From contig NZ_CP061316.1 of NCBI RefSeq assembly GCF_018688335.1, forward strand, positions 1,860,001-1,924,000: 64,000 nt of DNA, in the 5' to 3' direction. Below, in pieces: positions 20,038 to 30,522 of this stretch. Position numbers and translations under genes: made by a program. The notes under the pieces were generated by a model. The model did not search any database, had not been told where the DNA came from, and saw only the letters and a program-made list of their open reading frames with translations. Source of the DNA: Polynucleobacter sp. AP-Jannik-300A-C4. Its GTDB lineage: Bacteria > Pseudomonadota > Gammaproteobacteria > Burkholderiales > Burkholderiaceae. Each line of letters opens with the position of its first letter. Within the stretch, counting starts at the first letter, position 1.

Positions 20038-21527
20038 TATTTTTTAGCTTTCACGGATTTTTTGGTGGCTACTTTTTTTACAGCAGCCTTCTTGATTGCC
20101 GACTTTTTCTCTTGCGGCTTTTTATCTTGCTTTACTGGGCGTTGCCACTGCAATGAAATTTGCTTGGGTCGTGACACGGTAAGTTGATTCGGCGGGGCAT
20201 CTTTAGTCAGGGTTGTGCCCGCACCTAATGTGGCACCACGGCCAACGCGCACTGGGGCCACCAACTGTGTATCCGAACCAATGAAAACATCATCTTCAAT
20301 GATGGTTTGATGTTTATTGACGCCATCGTAGTTACAAGTAATCGTACCGGCACCGATATTGACTCTAGAGCCTACGATCGAATCACCCACGTAGGCCAAG
20401 TGATTGGCTTTGCTATTGGCGGCAATCTTGCTGTTCTTCACTTCGACGAAGTTGCCAATATGCACATCATTGGACAGATCTGCACCGGGACGCAAACGAG
20501 CATAAGGCCCAATCAGCGAGCTTGCGCCAACTTGAGCTCCATCGATATGGCTATATGGATGGATTGTGACATCCTCGCCAATCACGCTATTGCGAATAAT
20601 GCAGTACGGGCCTACTTTTGTGCCAGTAGCTAAAGTCACGCAACCTTCAAATACACAGCCAACATCAATGAAGACGTCCGTGCCACACTCGAGTGTTCCT
20701 CGAATATCGATACGCGCTGGATCAGCCAAAGAAACACCGGCATCCATTAAAACGTTTGCTTGATTGAGCTGATGTACTCGCTCTAAAGCGGCTAACTGAT
20801 CACGACTATTAACGCCAACAGTTTCATACTCAGCATCAGCTTGCGCAGTACGAATGGGAACTCCATCCCTAACTGCCATCGCAATGACGTCAGTTAAATA
20901 GTATTCACCCTGGGCATTACTGGCTCGCAATGCCTTCAACCACTTCTTCAGTGAATTGGTTGGCAGAACCATAATGCCGGTATTAATTTCTTGAATGCGC
21001 TTTTGCTCTGGTGATGCATCTTTTTCTTCAACAATCGCTTTTACCGAACCATCGATATCTCGCACGATACGGCCATAGCCCGTTGGTTTATTGAGGTTTT
21101 GAGTTAGCAACGCTAATGCAGAATCTTGACCACGCACGCCATCAGCCAATTTGACTAATTTAGAGAGCGTCTTTTTACTTGTAAGTGGCACATCGCCATA
21201 CAGAACCAAAGTAGGTGCATCTACATCCAGTTTGGGCAATGCTTGTAATAGAGCGTGGCCTGTTCCTTTTTGCTCAGCCTGCAATGCAGTAGCAACTTTG
21301 CCAAAGCGAGAATCTTGCACGCTAGCTGTTTGAAGAAACTCTTTAACATCGGCTGCACCATGCCCAACAACAACGATGGGGCCAGTTTTAGTGTTTTTAC
21401 CCTGTAAATCCAAGGCTGTATTGAGAACGTGCTGGAGAAGGGGTTTCCCGGCCAAGGTTTGAAGAACCTTGGGTAATGCGGACTTCATCCGCTTTCCCTG
21501 CCCAGCAGCCAAAATAACGATGTTCAT
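20037..21527 (-). CDS. glmU: Bifunctional N-acetylglucosamine-1-phosphate uridyltransferase/acetyltransferase with Lys-rich tail
   Basis: Makes UDP-GlcNAc from glucosamine-1-phosphate in two steps. The uridyltransferase domain begins [18 protein letters not shown]. The C-terminal left-handed beta-helix includes [22 protein letters not shown] and NYDGVNKH with the catalytic His. At 496 residues it is about 40 longer than usual: after the helix end ([14 protein letters not shown]) there is a tail of about 35 residues rich in Lys and Ala ([15 protein letters not shown]) resembling a histone H1 tail. The start overlaps the ttcA stop by 4 bp. Confidence 0.95.
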   Translation of the reverse strand: MNIVILAAGQGKRMKSALPKVLQTLAGKPLLQHVLNTALDLQGKNTKTGPIVVVGHGAADVKEFLQTASVQDSRFGKVATALQAEQKGTGHALLQALPKLDVDAPTLVLYGDVPLTSKKTLSKLVKLADGVRGQDSALALLTQNLNKPTGYGRIVRDIDGSVKAIVEEKDASPEQKRIQEINTGIMVLPTNSLKKWLKALRASNAQGEYYLTDVIAMAVRDGVPIRTAQADAEYETVGVNSRDQLAALERVHQLNQANVLMDAGVSLADPARIDIRGTLECGTDVFIDVGCVFEGCVTLATGTKVGPYCIIRNSVIGEDVTIHPYSHIDGAQVGASSLIGPYARLRPGADLSNDVHIGNFVEVKNSKIAANSKANHLAYVGDSIVGSRVNIGAGTITCNYDGVNKHQTIIEDDVFIGSDTQLVAPVRVGRGATLGAGTTLTKDAPPNQLTVSRPKQISLQWQRPVKQDKKPQEKKSAIKKAAVKKVATKKSVKAKK

Positions 21528-22432
21528 AAAGAGGGATTATAAGACCCCTGAATCAACGTTCCGCAGGCTATTTCATCGATTACTGTCTCATCAATCGCTT
21601 TATCGCCAGCAGATCTTGCAGCAATACCCGACAACTCAGTAGAAATCTCAAGATTCTTAAAATCAAAGGCCTCGCCATCCATTAAATGGGACGGAACAAT
21701 GTGATGCATTGAGCGGAATAGATTCTCGACGCGCCCTGGGTGCTTTTTCTCCCACTCGCGCAGCATCTCTTTCATGGCACCGCGCTGGAGATTAGGCTGA
21801 CTGCCACAGAGATTACACGGAATAATCGGGAAGTTCATATCCACCGCATAACGTTCAAGTAGCTTTTCAGGAACGTAGGCGAGAGGACGAATGACAATAT
21901 GTTTACCATCATCAGATCGCAGCTTTGGTGGCATCCCTTTGAGTTTGCCAGCAAAGAACATATTGAGCATTAATGTCTCTAAGATGTCATCACGGTGATG
22001 ACCTAAAGCAATCTTGGTAGCACCGAGCTCATCTGCTACGCGATACAAAATCCCACGACGCAAACGAGAGCAAAGACCACAGGTCGTTTTTCCTTCAGGA
22101 ACAACACGCTTGACGATGCTGTAAGTATCTTGATTTTCAATGTGGTACTGAACGCCCAAAGCCTTTAAATAATTTGGCAAGATCTCCGCTGGAAATCCTG
22201 GCTGCTTTTGATCTAAATTGACAGCAACGATCTCAAAATCAATTGGGGCACGCTCTCGTAGCTTCAACAAAATGTCGAGCATGGCATAACTATCTTTGCC
22301 GCCCGACAAGCACACCATGACTTTGTCGCCATCCTCAATCATGCCAAAGTCACCAATAGCTTGGCCAACTAAACGACAGAGCTTTTTCTCAAGCTTGTTT
22401 TCTTCGAAGACGACTTTACGGATATCACTCAT
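21524..22432 (-). CDS. ttcA: tRNA 2-thiocytidine biosynthesis protein TtcA
   Basis: ATP- and Fe-S-dependent enzyme that thiolates C32 of certain tRNAs. 302 residues. The PP-loop [11 protein letters not shown] (about 44) binds ATP and the conserved [10 protein letters not shown] (about 117) supplies two of the three cluster cysteines; the third is in IPCNLCGSQ (about 205). First of the ttcA-glmU-glmS overlapping run, 26 bp downstream of folB. Confidence 0.95.
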   Translation of the reverse strand: MSDIRKVVFEENKLEKKLCRLVGQAIGDFGMIEDGDKVMVCLSGGKDSYAMLDILLKLRERAPIDFEIVAVNLDQKQPGFPAEILPNYLKALGVQYHIENQDTYSIVKRVVPEGKTTCGLCSRLRRGILYRVADELGATKIALGHHRDDILETLMLNMFFAGKLKGMPPKLRSDDGKHIVIRPLAYVPEKLLERYAVDMNFPIIPCNLCGSQPNLQRGAMKEMLREWEKKHPGRVENLFRSMHHIVPSHLMDGEAFDFKNLEISTELSGIAARSAGDKAIDETVIDEIACGTLIQGSYNPSL

Positions 22433-22458
22433 AGCGACTAAATTTTTCTGGATCTTCT

Positions 22459-22854
22459 TTAAGCTTGCTTCATCCGAAATACTTCAACACCAACAGAGTG
22501 ACAGTCTGGATATACATCAGGCTTAGCTGTACTAACACGAGCAGCAATCACCTTCGGATGCAAGAGCATCGCAGCCACGATGTCATCGCAGAAGGTTTCT
22601 TGCAAATGAATATGGCCCTGGGAAGACCGTGCCTTAATGGTTTCACGCATAAAGTCATAATCAACCACTTCTTCCAATAGATCCTTGGATGGCGTATTCA
22701 TATTCAGCGGGATATAAAGATCTACATTCAGAATAACGCGCTGCTCAGCCTTTTTTTCAAAGTCATGAACGCCAATATTGATATAGATTTCATAGTCACG
22801 CAGAAATAAGCGGCGGCAATCCGCAAGTGCTGGATGAGAAAGAATGGCATGCAT
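22459..22854 (-). CDS. folB: Dihydroneopterin aldolase
   Basis: Folate-pathway enzyme of 131 residues converting dihydroneopterin to 6-hydroxymethyl-dihydropterin. Family features are [16 protein letters not shown] near residue 24, the [12 protein letters not shown] segment with the conserved Tyr, and a C-terminal [19 protein letters not shown] region with the conserved Lys. It follows a pteridine-reductase-like SDR gene by 43 bp, which supports a pterin role for both. Confidence 0.9.
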   Translation of the reverse strand: MHAILSHPALADCRRLFLRDYEIYINIGVHDFEKKAEQRVILNVDLYIPLNMNTPSKDLLEEVVDYDFMRETIKARSSQGHIHLQETFCDDIVAAMLLHPKVIAARVSTAKPDVYPDCHSVGVEVFRMKQA

Positions 22855-22897
22855 ATTTTTATGAACTCTTTTTGAATTTTTCTTCTGTATTAAATTC

Positions 22898-23719
22898 TTA
22901 ATTGGTTTTAAACATCACATCACGTGAAGATGGCAATAGATGTTGCCCACCATCGACATATAAAGTAGTTCCTGTGATCGCATTTGAGCTAGCTAAAAAT
23001 ACAGCAGCTTTTGCAATGTCACTTGGTGTGGATGACTTTCCTAATGGCGTCATCTGATGCGCCTTAGTAAAACCAGACTCGGTTTGATCGCCTGAGGTCA
23101 ATGTAATCCCAGGGGCTAAACCAATCACCCTTAAGTGAGGAGCAAAATCTACCGCCAGCACCTCAACGGAAGTAAGGAGTGCTGCCTTAGATAATGTGTA
23201 AGACAAATAATCTGGATTGAGATTGATCAGTTTTTGATCGAGCAACTGAATCACCGAAGGGATTGATAAATCGCTCTCGCTTGCTTTCTTCGTCTGACGC
23301 TTGTGATATTCAAACATCAGCTGAGATAGTAGAATAGGTGCAGCTAAATTGATTTGCATGTGGTCTTGCAAACTTTCACCACTCATCGGAGTATCCGAAT
23401 TGGCGCGATCATATTCAAAGATGGATGCGCTATTCACGAGACACTCAAGGCTTTGAAACTCAGCAGCAACTGCGGCAAATAGAGAATGGATTTCTGCTTC
23501 GCTGGCGAGATCAGCTTTAAATGCGACAGCTTTACGCCCAAGCTTCTGAATTTCGGCCACAGTTGCTGTAGCATCGGATTCCGAACGGCCATAATGAATT
23601 GCGATATCCCAGCCCTGACGAGCAAATTCCAAGGCAATTTCCCGACCAAGGCGCTTAGCTGCACCGGTCACTAAAACCGCTTTATTTTGCTGAGGTGATG
23701 GGTTTGAACTCAAGTTCAC
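22898..23719 (-). CDS. SDR family oxidoreductase, pteridine reductase (FolM)-like
   Basis: Short-chain dehydrogenase of 273 residues. The NADP-binding motif TGAAKRLGREIA with an Arg typical of pteridine reductases is at about 19-30, the catalytic YTLSK (Tyr and Lys) at about 180, and the C-terminal VDGGQHLLPS is standard. Adjacent folB suggests reduction of dihydrobiopterin or dihydrofolate, as FolM does. The gene is divergent from the MidA-like gene, with 25 bp between starts. Confidence 0.85.
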   Translation of the reverse strand: MNLSSNPSPQQNKAVLVTGAAKRLGREIALEFARQGWDIAIHYGRSESDATATVAEIQKLGRKAVAFKADLASEAEIHSLFAAVAAEFQSLECLVNSASIFEYDRANSDTPMSGESLQDHMQINLAAPILLSQLMFEYHKRQTKKASESDLSIPSVIQLLDQKLINLNPDYLSYTLSKAALLTSVEVLAVDFAPHLRVIGLAPGITLTSGDQTESGFTKAHQMTPLGKSSTPSDIAKAAVFLASSNAITGTTLYVDGGQHLLPSSRDVMFKTN

Positions 23720-23744
23720 TTAAATTCTCTTAGACTAAGGAGCT

Positions 23745-24932
23745 ATGGATATTACCTTGACCAGCCTTGAAACGGCTCATACAGAGCATCTGAGCCAAAA
23801 AATAATGGCTGAAATCGCTTCCAAAGGCGGCTGGATGCCCTTTTCAAGGTATATGGAAATGGCTTTATATGAGCCAGGCATGGGTTATTACAGCGCTGGA
23901 GCCCACAAATTGGGTGCTGGCGGTGATTTCACGACAGCCCCAGAGCTGTCCCCCTTATTTGGTGCCGCCATTGTAGAAACGCTTTTGCCCATTCTAGAAG
24001 GGCTGAAGGCTCAGGGGCTCCCTACCCAAATTCTGGAGTTTGGCGCTGGCACTGGCAAGTTAGCTGAATCTATTCTCACCCGATTCCACGATCTGGACTT
24101 CAACCTGGATCGCTACGACATCATTGAAATCTCACCTGACCTAGCCCAGAGACAAGAAGAACGACTTCAAGATCTTTCAAGGAAGCTCAATCTATCAACC
24201 CAATGCTGCTGGGCTAGCTCTTTACCCCGCAACTTTAAGGGCATCATTCTGGCCAATGAAGTCATTGATGCTATTCCGTGTGATGCCATCATTTTTCAAA
24301 ATGGCTTTTGGTATTGGCAAGGTGTTTCAGCTATTGATGGCAAGCTTACTTGGTCAGTAGGACAGCCTGTTGAGCAGTCACTGCTTCCAGAGACTTTGCT
24401 CACTGGAAACTTTTCTGAAGGCTACCTTACTGAATTGCATGCGCCAGCCAATGCTTGGATGCGCCAAGTAGCCAATCACCTTGATACCGGCCTCTTTCTG
24501 ACTTTTGATTATGGATTTCCAGAGAGCGAGTACTACCATGCACAACGCCTCGAAGGCACGCTCATGGCGCATCATCGACATCATGCCATTCAAGATCCAT
24601 TTCATCTTCCAGGGCTTTGTGATTTAACAACGCATGTGGAATGGTCTCAGATCGCACGTAGTGCGCTAGAAGAAAAAGTTGATGATGTCTATCTCAGTAA
24701 TCAGGCATCTTATTTACTAGATGCCGGCATTGGCGATATTGCATTGGAGATTGGCGATCCCAGCAAGCCAGAAACTTTCTTACCGATTTCGAATTCTTTG
24801 CAGAAACTATTATCTGAAGCGGAGATGGGGGAACTCTTTAAAGTCTTTGCTTTCTCAAAGAAGCTACCTGAGATACTGCCAGATCATGTCTTAGAGGACT
24901 TGCCAGGCCTTCGAGGTAGAAACCGGCTGTAA
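23745..24932 (+). CDS. MidA-like SAM-dependent methyltransferase (NDUFAF7 family)
   Basis: Class I methyltransferase of 395 residues from the MidA/NDUFAF7 family, whose mitochondrial member dimethylates an arginine of a complex I subunit. Visible parts are GGWMPFSRYMEMALYEPGMGYYS near residue 33, DFTTAPELSPLFG, the SAM-binding ILEFGAGTGKLAE (about 97) and LANEVIDAIPCD. It ends 4 bp from the convergent cca gene. The target protein in this bacterium is unknown. Confidence 0.88.
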   Translation: MDITLTSLETAHTEHLSQKIMAEIASKGGWMPFSRYMEMALYEPGMGYYSAGAHKLGAGGDFTTAPELSPLFGAAIVETLLPILEGLKAQGLPTQILEFGAGTGKLAESILTRFHDLDFNLDRYDIIEISPDLAQRQEERLQDLSRKLNLSTQCCWASSLPRNFKGIILANEVIDAIPCDAIIFQNGFWYWQGVSAIDGKLTWSVGQPVEQSLLPETLLTGNFSEGYLTELHAPANAWMRQVANHLDTGLFLTFDYGFPESEYYHAQRLEGTLMAHHRHHAIQDPFHLPGLCDLTTHVEWSQIARSALEEKVDDVYLSNQASYLLDAGIGDIALEIGDPSKPETFLPISNSLQKLLSEAEMGELFKVFAFSKKLPEILPDHVLEDLPGLRGRNRL

Positions 24933-24936
24933 GCTT

Positions 24937-26073
24937 TTAGTTGTTTATGGCTGCAGTAATTGCCAAGAGTCTCGCAGCATCAACCGCACTACGAATTCTT
25001 TCACCATTAGTCCTCTGGTCTGCAGGAACACCTTCAATAATTTCCACCGTGTTGAGCGATTGAGCATTTTGCATTGCTGAAATTAAAGTGCCGACATTTA
25101 AACCAATACGTTTAGCTAAATCGAGCAATGCATACCCACGATCAGGCTTACGCCAAACATCTGCGCGATTGAACCAAGTCAATATATCAGCGGATTGATA
25201 TACGCCACCGAGGTCACCAACTGTTTTCTCAATCAGTAGATTGAGCTCACTAAATATTTCACTGAAGTCACGCAAGTCATTTGGCATCTTGACGCACTCA
25301 GACCATGAACGAATTTCGCAAGCAGGTAGATGCATGAGGGTGACAGCACAGCGATCTTCCAGCTGATTTGCGGCATGCAGGCATGCAATGAGCTGCTCAC
25401 GATATTCTTCTTTAGCCAAATGAGATGTCAGCGTTGATGGTAGCAATACCTTAGCTGCGCCAGCATCTAGCAAAACTTGGAACATGCGCATTGGCTTGCT
25501 CGCAGTCAACCCTCTAGCCAACTCCTGCCAGATTCTCTCAGCTGAAAGTGCTGATAATTCATTGGAATGAACAATTGCCTGCAAGGCGGCCATGGTTTCT
25601 GGCGCTACTATGAATTCAGGGAAACGGGCTGCAAAACGAGCGATACGCAAAAGACGTAAAGGGTCTTCGGAAAACGCATCGGACACATGACGAAATACCT
25701 TAGCTGCTAAATCTTGCTGGCCGTTGTAGGGATCCAAAATAGGACCCACCCATTTACCATCCGCGTCGACCTCTTGTGCCATTGCATTAATAGTTAAATC
25801 TCGACGCTCTAGGTCCTGCTCTAGCGTGACCGTCGGGTCAGCATAAAACATAAAGCCTTTATAACCCTTCCCCGTTTTCCGCTCTGTACGCGCTAATGCA
25901 TATTCAGCCTGCGTCTCTGGATGCAAGAACACTGGAAAATCTTTACCCACCGGACGAAAGCCCTGAGCAATCATCTCTTCTACGCTAGAGCCAACTACAA
26001 CATAATCAATGTCGTGTATAGGCAAGCCCATCAGGGTATCCCGAATAGCGCCACCGACCGCATAAATCTTCAT
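24937..26073 (-). CDS. cca: CCA-adding tRNA nucleotidyltransferase with degenerate HD domain
   Basis: Adds or repairs the 3' CCA of tRNAs. The 378 residues begin with the class II nucleotidyltransferase core: [13 protein letters not shown], then HDIDYVV with the two catalytic Asp, and [10 protein letters not shown] (about 90). The RNA-binding region ([16 protein letters not shown]) is intact. The C-terminal third should be the HD phosphohydrolase domain of the gammaproteobacterial-type enzyme, but where the family has a CHD pair this protein reads LMHLPA, and no other HD pair is present. So CCA addition is expected while 2',3'-phosphatase and phosphodiesterase activity is probably lost. It lies 4 bp from the NDUFA9-like gene. 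Confidence 0.92.
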   Translation of the reverse strand: MKIYAVGGAIRDTLMGLPIHDIDYVVVGSSVEEMIAQGFRPVGKDFPVFLHPETQAEYALARTERKTGKGYKGFMFYADPTVTLEQDLERRDLTINAMAQEVDADGKWVGPILDPYNGQQDLAAKVFRHVSDAFSEDPLRLLRIARFAARFPEFIVAPETMAALQAIVHSNELSALSAERIWQELARGLTASKPMRMFQVLLDAGAAKVLLPSTLTSHLAKEEYREQLIACLHAANQLEDRCAVTLMHLPACEIRSWSECVKMPNDLRDFSEIFSELNLLIEKTVGDLGGVYQSADILTWFNRADVWRKPDRGYALLDLAKRIGLNVGTLISAMQNAQSLNTVEIIEGVPADQRTNGERIRSAVDAARLLAITAAINN

Positions 26074-26077
26074 CGAC

Positions 26078-26986
26078 TTATTTCATGCCTTCTAATGTAC
26101 GACGGCTGATGCTAAAGATCTTAGTCAATGCGTCTACTCCATTGAGCGGGAGGATATTAGGCAACTGCATGGATGCAATATTGTCACGCGACATTAAGGT
26201 TGGGACAGGCAGAAACTCAAAAGCTAAAGCTTGAAGATGCCCAACAAAATCAGGAACAGGAATAATGGCACATTTTGTGTTGACCTTACGCGCAGCAAAT
26301 TCCACAATCTCTTTCATGGTGTAAACAGTAGGCCCCACCAAATCATAAGATTGATGAATAGTAGATGGCATTTTTAGTGACTTGGTAAATGCACTAGCCA
26401 CATCATCCACGCTCACCGGCTGAAACTGTGCCCCAGAGTTTGCTAAGGGCATGGCTGGAAATAACTTTGTCAACTTAGCAAACAAATTAATGAACTGATC
26501 TTGGGCACCAAAAATGACTGAAGGTCTAAAAATAGTCCAGTCAAGATTGCTAGCCTTTACAGCGGCCTCGCCATCACCTTTACTACGCTGATACATTGAT
26601 GGGCCATTTGAGTCTGCACCCAATGCGCTCATATGTAGATAACGTTTTAGGCCGTGCAACTGCATAGCAGTGATAATATTTTTGGGAAGCTCTACATGCG
26701 CAGCTTCAAATACTTTTCCATAAGGCTGTGCAGGCTTGTCATGCAGTACGCCCACTAAATTAATGACTGCACCACCAGGCTTGATTCGCGAGCAAAGCTC
26801 TTGCAAAACATCAAACTCATGCACATCAGCATCTTCTAGATGCACTTTTGGCAGCATACGTAATTCACGTGCAGATACTAAGTGTCTAGTCGGCAATAAA
26901 ACAGAATAGCCCTCAGATTGCAACTGAGCAGCCAAAACTCTACCGACAAAACCGTTACCGCCAATTAGCAGAATGTCATATTTCAT
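26078..26986 (-). CDS. NAD(P)-binding protein of the complex I NDUFA9-like family
   Basis: Atypical short-chain dehydrogenase of 302 residues related to NDUFA9. The Rossmann motif [14 protein letters not shown] opens the protein (about 8-21). [23 protein letters not shown] holds a Tyr-x-x-x-Lys-like [14 protein letters not shown] (about 158) is typical of NDUFA9-like and NmrA-like proteins. It sits between a lytic transglycosylase and cca on the minus strand. Complex I genes are not in the window, so its link to respiration is by family only. Confidence 0.83.
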   Translation of the reverse strand: MKYDILLIGGNGFVGRVLAAQLQSEGYSVLLPTRHLVSARELRMLPKVHLEDADVHEFDVLQELCSRIKPGGAVINLVGVLHDKPAQPYGKVFEAAHVELPKNIITAMQLHGLKRYLHMSALGADSNGPSMYQRSKGDGEAAVKASNLDWTIFRPSVIFGAQDQFINLFAKLTKLFPAMPLANSGAQFQPVSVDDVASAFTKSLKMPSTIHQSYDLVGPTVYTMKEIVEFAARKVNTKCAIIPVPDFVGHLQALAFEFLPVPTLMSRDNIASMQLPNILPLNGVDALTKIFSISRRTLEGMK

Positions 26987-27009
26987 AAAACTCCTATGCA
27001 GTTGAAATA

Positions 27010-28968
27010 CTAAGGTAGCTCTGATGCGTTTGCTGCTTTAGGAGCGATTACCCCTAAACGCTGTTTTAAAGACTGTGTCTGACCGTGCATCACCGATGAA
27101 TAATACGTTGCATTCGCCAAAACGTTTTTTACATAGGTGCGCGTCTCATTAAATGGAATCGTTTCTGCAAAGATCGCGCCTTCAGTCGGGCTAGTGAGTT
27201 TTTCCCGCCAAGTTTTAGATCGTGATGGTCCAGCGTTATAGGCGGCAGATGCGAGAACCCAAGATCCATCTAAATCTACCAAGACCATATTCAAATAATT
27301 ACTGCCCAAAGTTAAATTAGTATTAGTGTCTGCCAGCTTGTCATTGGTATACGAAGTCATACCAATTTTCTTGGCAACATACTTCGCTGTATTTGGCATC
27401 ACCTGCATTAATCCTGAGGCACCAACTGATGATGAGGCATTCATGATGAAGCGTGACTCTTGGCGAATCAAGCCATATGCCCACGCCAAGTTCAAATCAA
27501 TTTGTTTGGCAATTGGTGATAGCTCATCGCGATAAGGGGTTGGGTAGCGTAAGCTAAAGTCATGCTCTTGCTTAGTACGATCAGCCGTATTCACAACGCG
27601 GTCGTACAAACCAATCCGCTTAGCGTATTCAGCGGCTGCAAGCAACTGCTTATCACTCATATTACGCAACTCCCAATTCCAGTCGCGATTACCTTCAAAG
27701 CGCAAATTCATGGCATAGAAGCGCTCACCCCTAATAAAGCCTTTGCGCTGAGACATGGATTCGATTTCTGCATCACTCACTTTGGTTCTTGCAGGCGCAT
27801 GATTCGATTTACCCAAGTCTTCGCGAGCAAGCTGTCCATAAAAGTTGTACTGGTCAGCAATGAGTTCAAGGTTCTCCCGTGCTTTTTCATTTTGGCTATC
27901 AACTTTTAATGCACGTGCATACCAATAAGTCCAAGCGGGATCTCTACTACGAACGACAGGATTCATGCCTTCAATTGCGTTCTTTACCAGCACCCAGTCT
28001 TTTGCGCGTAGACCTGCTCGCACTTTCCACTCTTGCCCTTCAGTTGAAAGAAGGTCGTTATAGCCCAGTTCTTGTTGAAAACGATATGCATCATCCGCAT
28101 TCGGATCTAATTTCTTTGCAAGGAACTGACCAATTACGCCCCAAGCTACGGCCTGGTTTTCTTTGCTATAGCGCGATGCATTTTGAGAAAAATCTCTAAA
28201 TGCTTTTGCAGGGTCTGCTTTGGCTACCTTCACAATATCAGCAATCGGATCTTCACCACCCAGGCGGCGTGACATGGTGTCAAAACCCATTTCACTAGCA
28301 GCACGGCCAATTGCCTTAGCCTCACTCGGCGTCATTCCCCCAGTAACAACTAGGGCGGGTACCAATTCTTGGCAAGCCTGACCAAAATTACGTGGATCTA
28401 ATAGTATTGCGCGGGCATCGATTGCGACTTTAGTTGGGTTCTCCCCCTGCGCCAATTTTGACTGCAGTGCATAGCACTTCACTTGCGTGTCGTCATCCAA
28501 AACAAACTTCGGATATTCAGCATCAAAACTTGACCAATCTTTTCGCTTACCTAAAACGAGTAGCCAATCATTACGCATCCGATCAGCCAGAGCAGTACCT
28601 TGATATTGATTTAGAAAAGCCACTACCTGTGAGTCCACATTACTATCGGCTCGCGCCACACCAGCACTATCAAATAGCTGAGGTTTGATACGGAAATAGC
28701 TTACATAGTCTTCATATGGGTAATTGGAGAGGCTAGCAGCTAAGGTTTGCGCACGGACCGCATCATTTCTTTTGGCCGCTTCACGCAACTCAATAAAGGT
28801 GCGATCACCCTCAGTAACTTCAAAGGCTGAAATTCTGCTCACTTTAGCGGGAACGGTTTTCTTCACCTTCTCAGCAAAAATACTGGGCGAACTGCTCAAT
28901 AGAGCCAGAAATAGAATTCCGCCCGCAGCTTTTTGCCAAATACTAAAAACATCAAACCTCTTTTTCAC
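27010..28968 (-). CDS. Soluble lytic murein transglycosylase (Slt70-like)
   Basis: Periplasmic enzyme of 652 residues that cleaves peptidoglycan with 1,6-anhydromuramic acid formation. A signal peptide (MKKRFDVFSIWQK, hydrophobic core, SIFAEK) is followed by a long alpha-helical U-domain (about 60-480) and a C-terminal SLT domain with RQESRFIMNASSSVGASGLM (catalytic Glu in ES), MPNTAKYVA and AYNAGPSR. Together with the AmpG permease in the same window it fits muropeptide recycling. Divergent from the 5-formyl-THF cyclo-ligase gene with 46 bp between starts. Confidence 0.93.
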   Translation of the reverse strand: MKKRFDVFSIWQKAAGGILFLALLSSSPSIFAEKVKKTVPAKVSRISAFEVTEGDRTFIELREAAKRNDAVRAQTLAASLSNYPYEDYVSYFRIKPQLFDSAGVARADSNVDSQVVAFLNQYQGTALADRMRNDWLLVLGKRKDWSSFDAEYPKFVLDDDTQVKCYALQSKLAQGENPTKVAIDARAILLDPRNFGQACQELVPALVVTGGMTPSEAKAIGRAASEMGFDTMSRRLGGEDPIADIVKVAKADPAKAFRDFSQNASRYSKENQAVAWGVIGQFLAKKLDPNADDAYRFQQELGYNDLLSTEGQEWKVRAGLRAKDWVLVKNAIEGMNPVVRSRDPAWTYWYARALKVDSQNEKARENLELIADQYNFYGQLAREDLGKSNHAPARTKVSDAEIESMSQRKGFIRGERFYAMNLRFEGNRDWNWELRNMSDKQLLAAAEYAKRIGLYDRVVNTADRTKQEHDFSLRYPTPYRDELSPIAKQIDLNLAWAYGLIRQESRFIMNASSSVGASGLMQVMPNTAKYVAKKIGMTSYTNDKLADTNTNLTLGSNYLNMVLVDLDGSWVLASAAYNAGPSRSKTWREKLTSPTEGAIFAETIPFNETRTYVKNVLANATYYSSVMHGQTQSLKQRLGVIAPKAANASELP

Positions 28969-29014
28969 CGTCTAGCCTTATCGATTTACTATATCCCTCA
29001 ATTTTCGCCTGATA

Positions 29015-29647
29015 ATGGTCGATATGCACGGCAATTCTCCAAAATCGCTACGGCAGGACTTACTTGCCCAAAGGAAACAGTTTGCGGCTAGCGCAAGCTA
29101 TCCCATGGCACGAGAAGCTATTTTGACTGGCTTAGCTGGTTTTCTGGCCGACCATGACACTCAAGTTCAATCTCTTGCCTTGTATTGCCCCATACAAGAT
29201 GAACTGGATCTTCGGCCGACACTATTAGCTTGGGCCGAGGGCAATAAAGCTAGAACGCTAGCACTCCCTTTTGCGCGCCCCGATAAACATTTAGATTTTT
29301 ATGCCTGGCAAGCGGGTGACTTACTAATTCCAAGTCGCCACGGCGTGCCGGAGCCAGACCCGAATAACCCTCGTAGACATCAAGTCACTCCAGACTGCAT
29401 CTTGATTCCCTGTGTAGGCTGGTCAGAATCCAGCGTGGGTAATAAAACGCGTTATTGGCGACTTGGGTATGGGGGTGGATACTTTGACCGCACCTTAGCC
29501 CAACTACGTAAAGCTAAACCAAGCCTACTGTGCGTAGGCATTGGCTTTGATTGGCAAAAATTAGATGATGCTCAATGGCAGGCTCAAACACATGATGAGC
29601 CTTTGGATGCCATGCTGACTGAGTCAGGCCTATTAATTACTTATTGA
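29015..29647 (+). CDS. 5-formyltetrahydrofolate cyclo-ligase
   Basis: ATP-dependent enzyme of 210 residues converting 5-formyl-THF to 5,10-methenyl-THF, returning folate to the active pool. The N-terminal LRQDLLAQRKQ helix, the LYCPIQDELDLRPTL region and RYWRLGYGGGYFDRTL (the glycine-rich phosphate loop) are typical. Two in-frame ATG codons (29015, 29024) both lack a clear Shine-Dalgarno site. Its last 11 bp overlap the convergent metF gene, which acts on the same folate pool. Confidence 0.92.
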   Translation: MVDMHGNSPKSLRQDLLAQRKQFAASASYPMAREAILTGLAGFLADHDTQVQSLALYCPIQDELDLRPTLLAWAEGNKARTLALPFARPDKHLDFYAWQAGDLLIPSRHGVPEPDPNNPRRHQVTPDCILIPCVGWSESSVGNKTRYWRLGYGGGYFDRTLAQLRKAKPSLLCVGIGFDWQKLDDAQWQAQTHDEPLDAMLTESGLLITY

Positions 29648-30467
29648 GACTGAGATTGTCTGCAATCGCCAAAACAGCATCTGCTTGATTCAAGGAATAG
29701 AAATGCAATCCTGGTGCGCCAGCAGTTAAAAGTTGATCGCAAAGATCAGTCACCACTTCCTCACCAAACGCACGAATCGAAGCGGTGTCATCGCCATAAG
29801 ACTGCAAACGCAAACGAATCCAGCGCGGAATTTCTGCGCCACAAGCATCTGAAAAACGCAGTAACTGGGTGCTATTGGTAATCGGCATAATTCCAGCAAT
29901 GACTGGCTCAGTAACGCCCAAGTCATAAGCCTCATCCACAAAGCGGAAGTAAGCATCGCTGTTGTAGAAATACTGAGTTACTGCTGAATTAGCGCCAGCC
30001 TTCATCTTCTGCACAAAGAAGTCAACATCTGTTGCAGGCGACTTAGCTTGAGGGTGTGTCTCTGGATAAGCTGCAACATCAATGTGAAACCAATCACCCG
30101 TTTCTGCACGAATAAATTCCACTAACTCGTTAGCGTGATGAAACTCGCCATACTGACCCATGCCAGATGGCAAGTCACCACGTAAAGCTACGATACGTTT
30201 AACGCCTAAAGCCTGATATTGCTTCAACATCTCGCGCACGCTTTCACGTGAGCTACCAACACAAGATAAGTGGGGAGCAACTGCTGCACCAGCAGCATGA
30301 ATATCGCTCACTACTTTTAGTGTGCCAGATTGAGTAGAGCCACCGGCACCAAAAGTCACAGAATAAAAAGCGGGCTTCAGCGTTTCACTAAAACGCTCGC
30401 GCACTAGATGCAACTTGCTCTCACCTTCAGGTGTTTTTGGAGGAAAGAATTCAACGCTTAATTCCAT
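29637..30467 (-). CDS. metF: 5,10-methylenetetrahydrofolate reductase
   Basis: FAD enzyme of 276 residues that makes 5-methyl-THF for methionine synthase. The start SVEFFPPKTPEGE carries the catalytic Glu. TFGAGGST, LSCVGSSRE and GANSAVTQYFYN are conserved barrel strands that bind FAD and folate. It follows ahcY by 55 bp with no terminator in between, so the two probably share the SAH-riboswitch-controlled transcript, a pairing known for this riboswitch class. Confidence 0.95.
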   Translation of the reverse strand: MELSVEFFPPKTPEGESKLHLVRERFSETLKPAFYSVTFGAGGSTQSGTLKVVSDIHAAGAAVAPHLSCVGSSRESVREMLKQYQALGVKRIVALRGDLPSGMGQYGEFHHANELVEFIRAETGDWFHIDVAAYPETHPQAKSPATDVDFFVQKMKAGANSAVTQYFYNSDAYFRFVDEAYDLGVTEPVIAGIMPITNSTQLLRFSDACGAEIPRWIRLRLQSYGDDTASIRAFGEEVVTDLCDQLLTAGAPGLHFYSLNQADAVLAIADNLSLNK

Positions 30468-30522
30468 GATCTTGGGCCTGTATCTCTATTTCTCTATTGA
30501 ACAATATCTAGCAATGTGCAGA

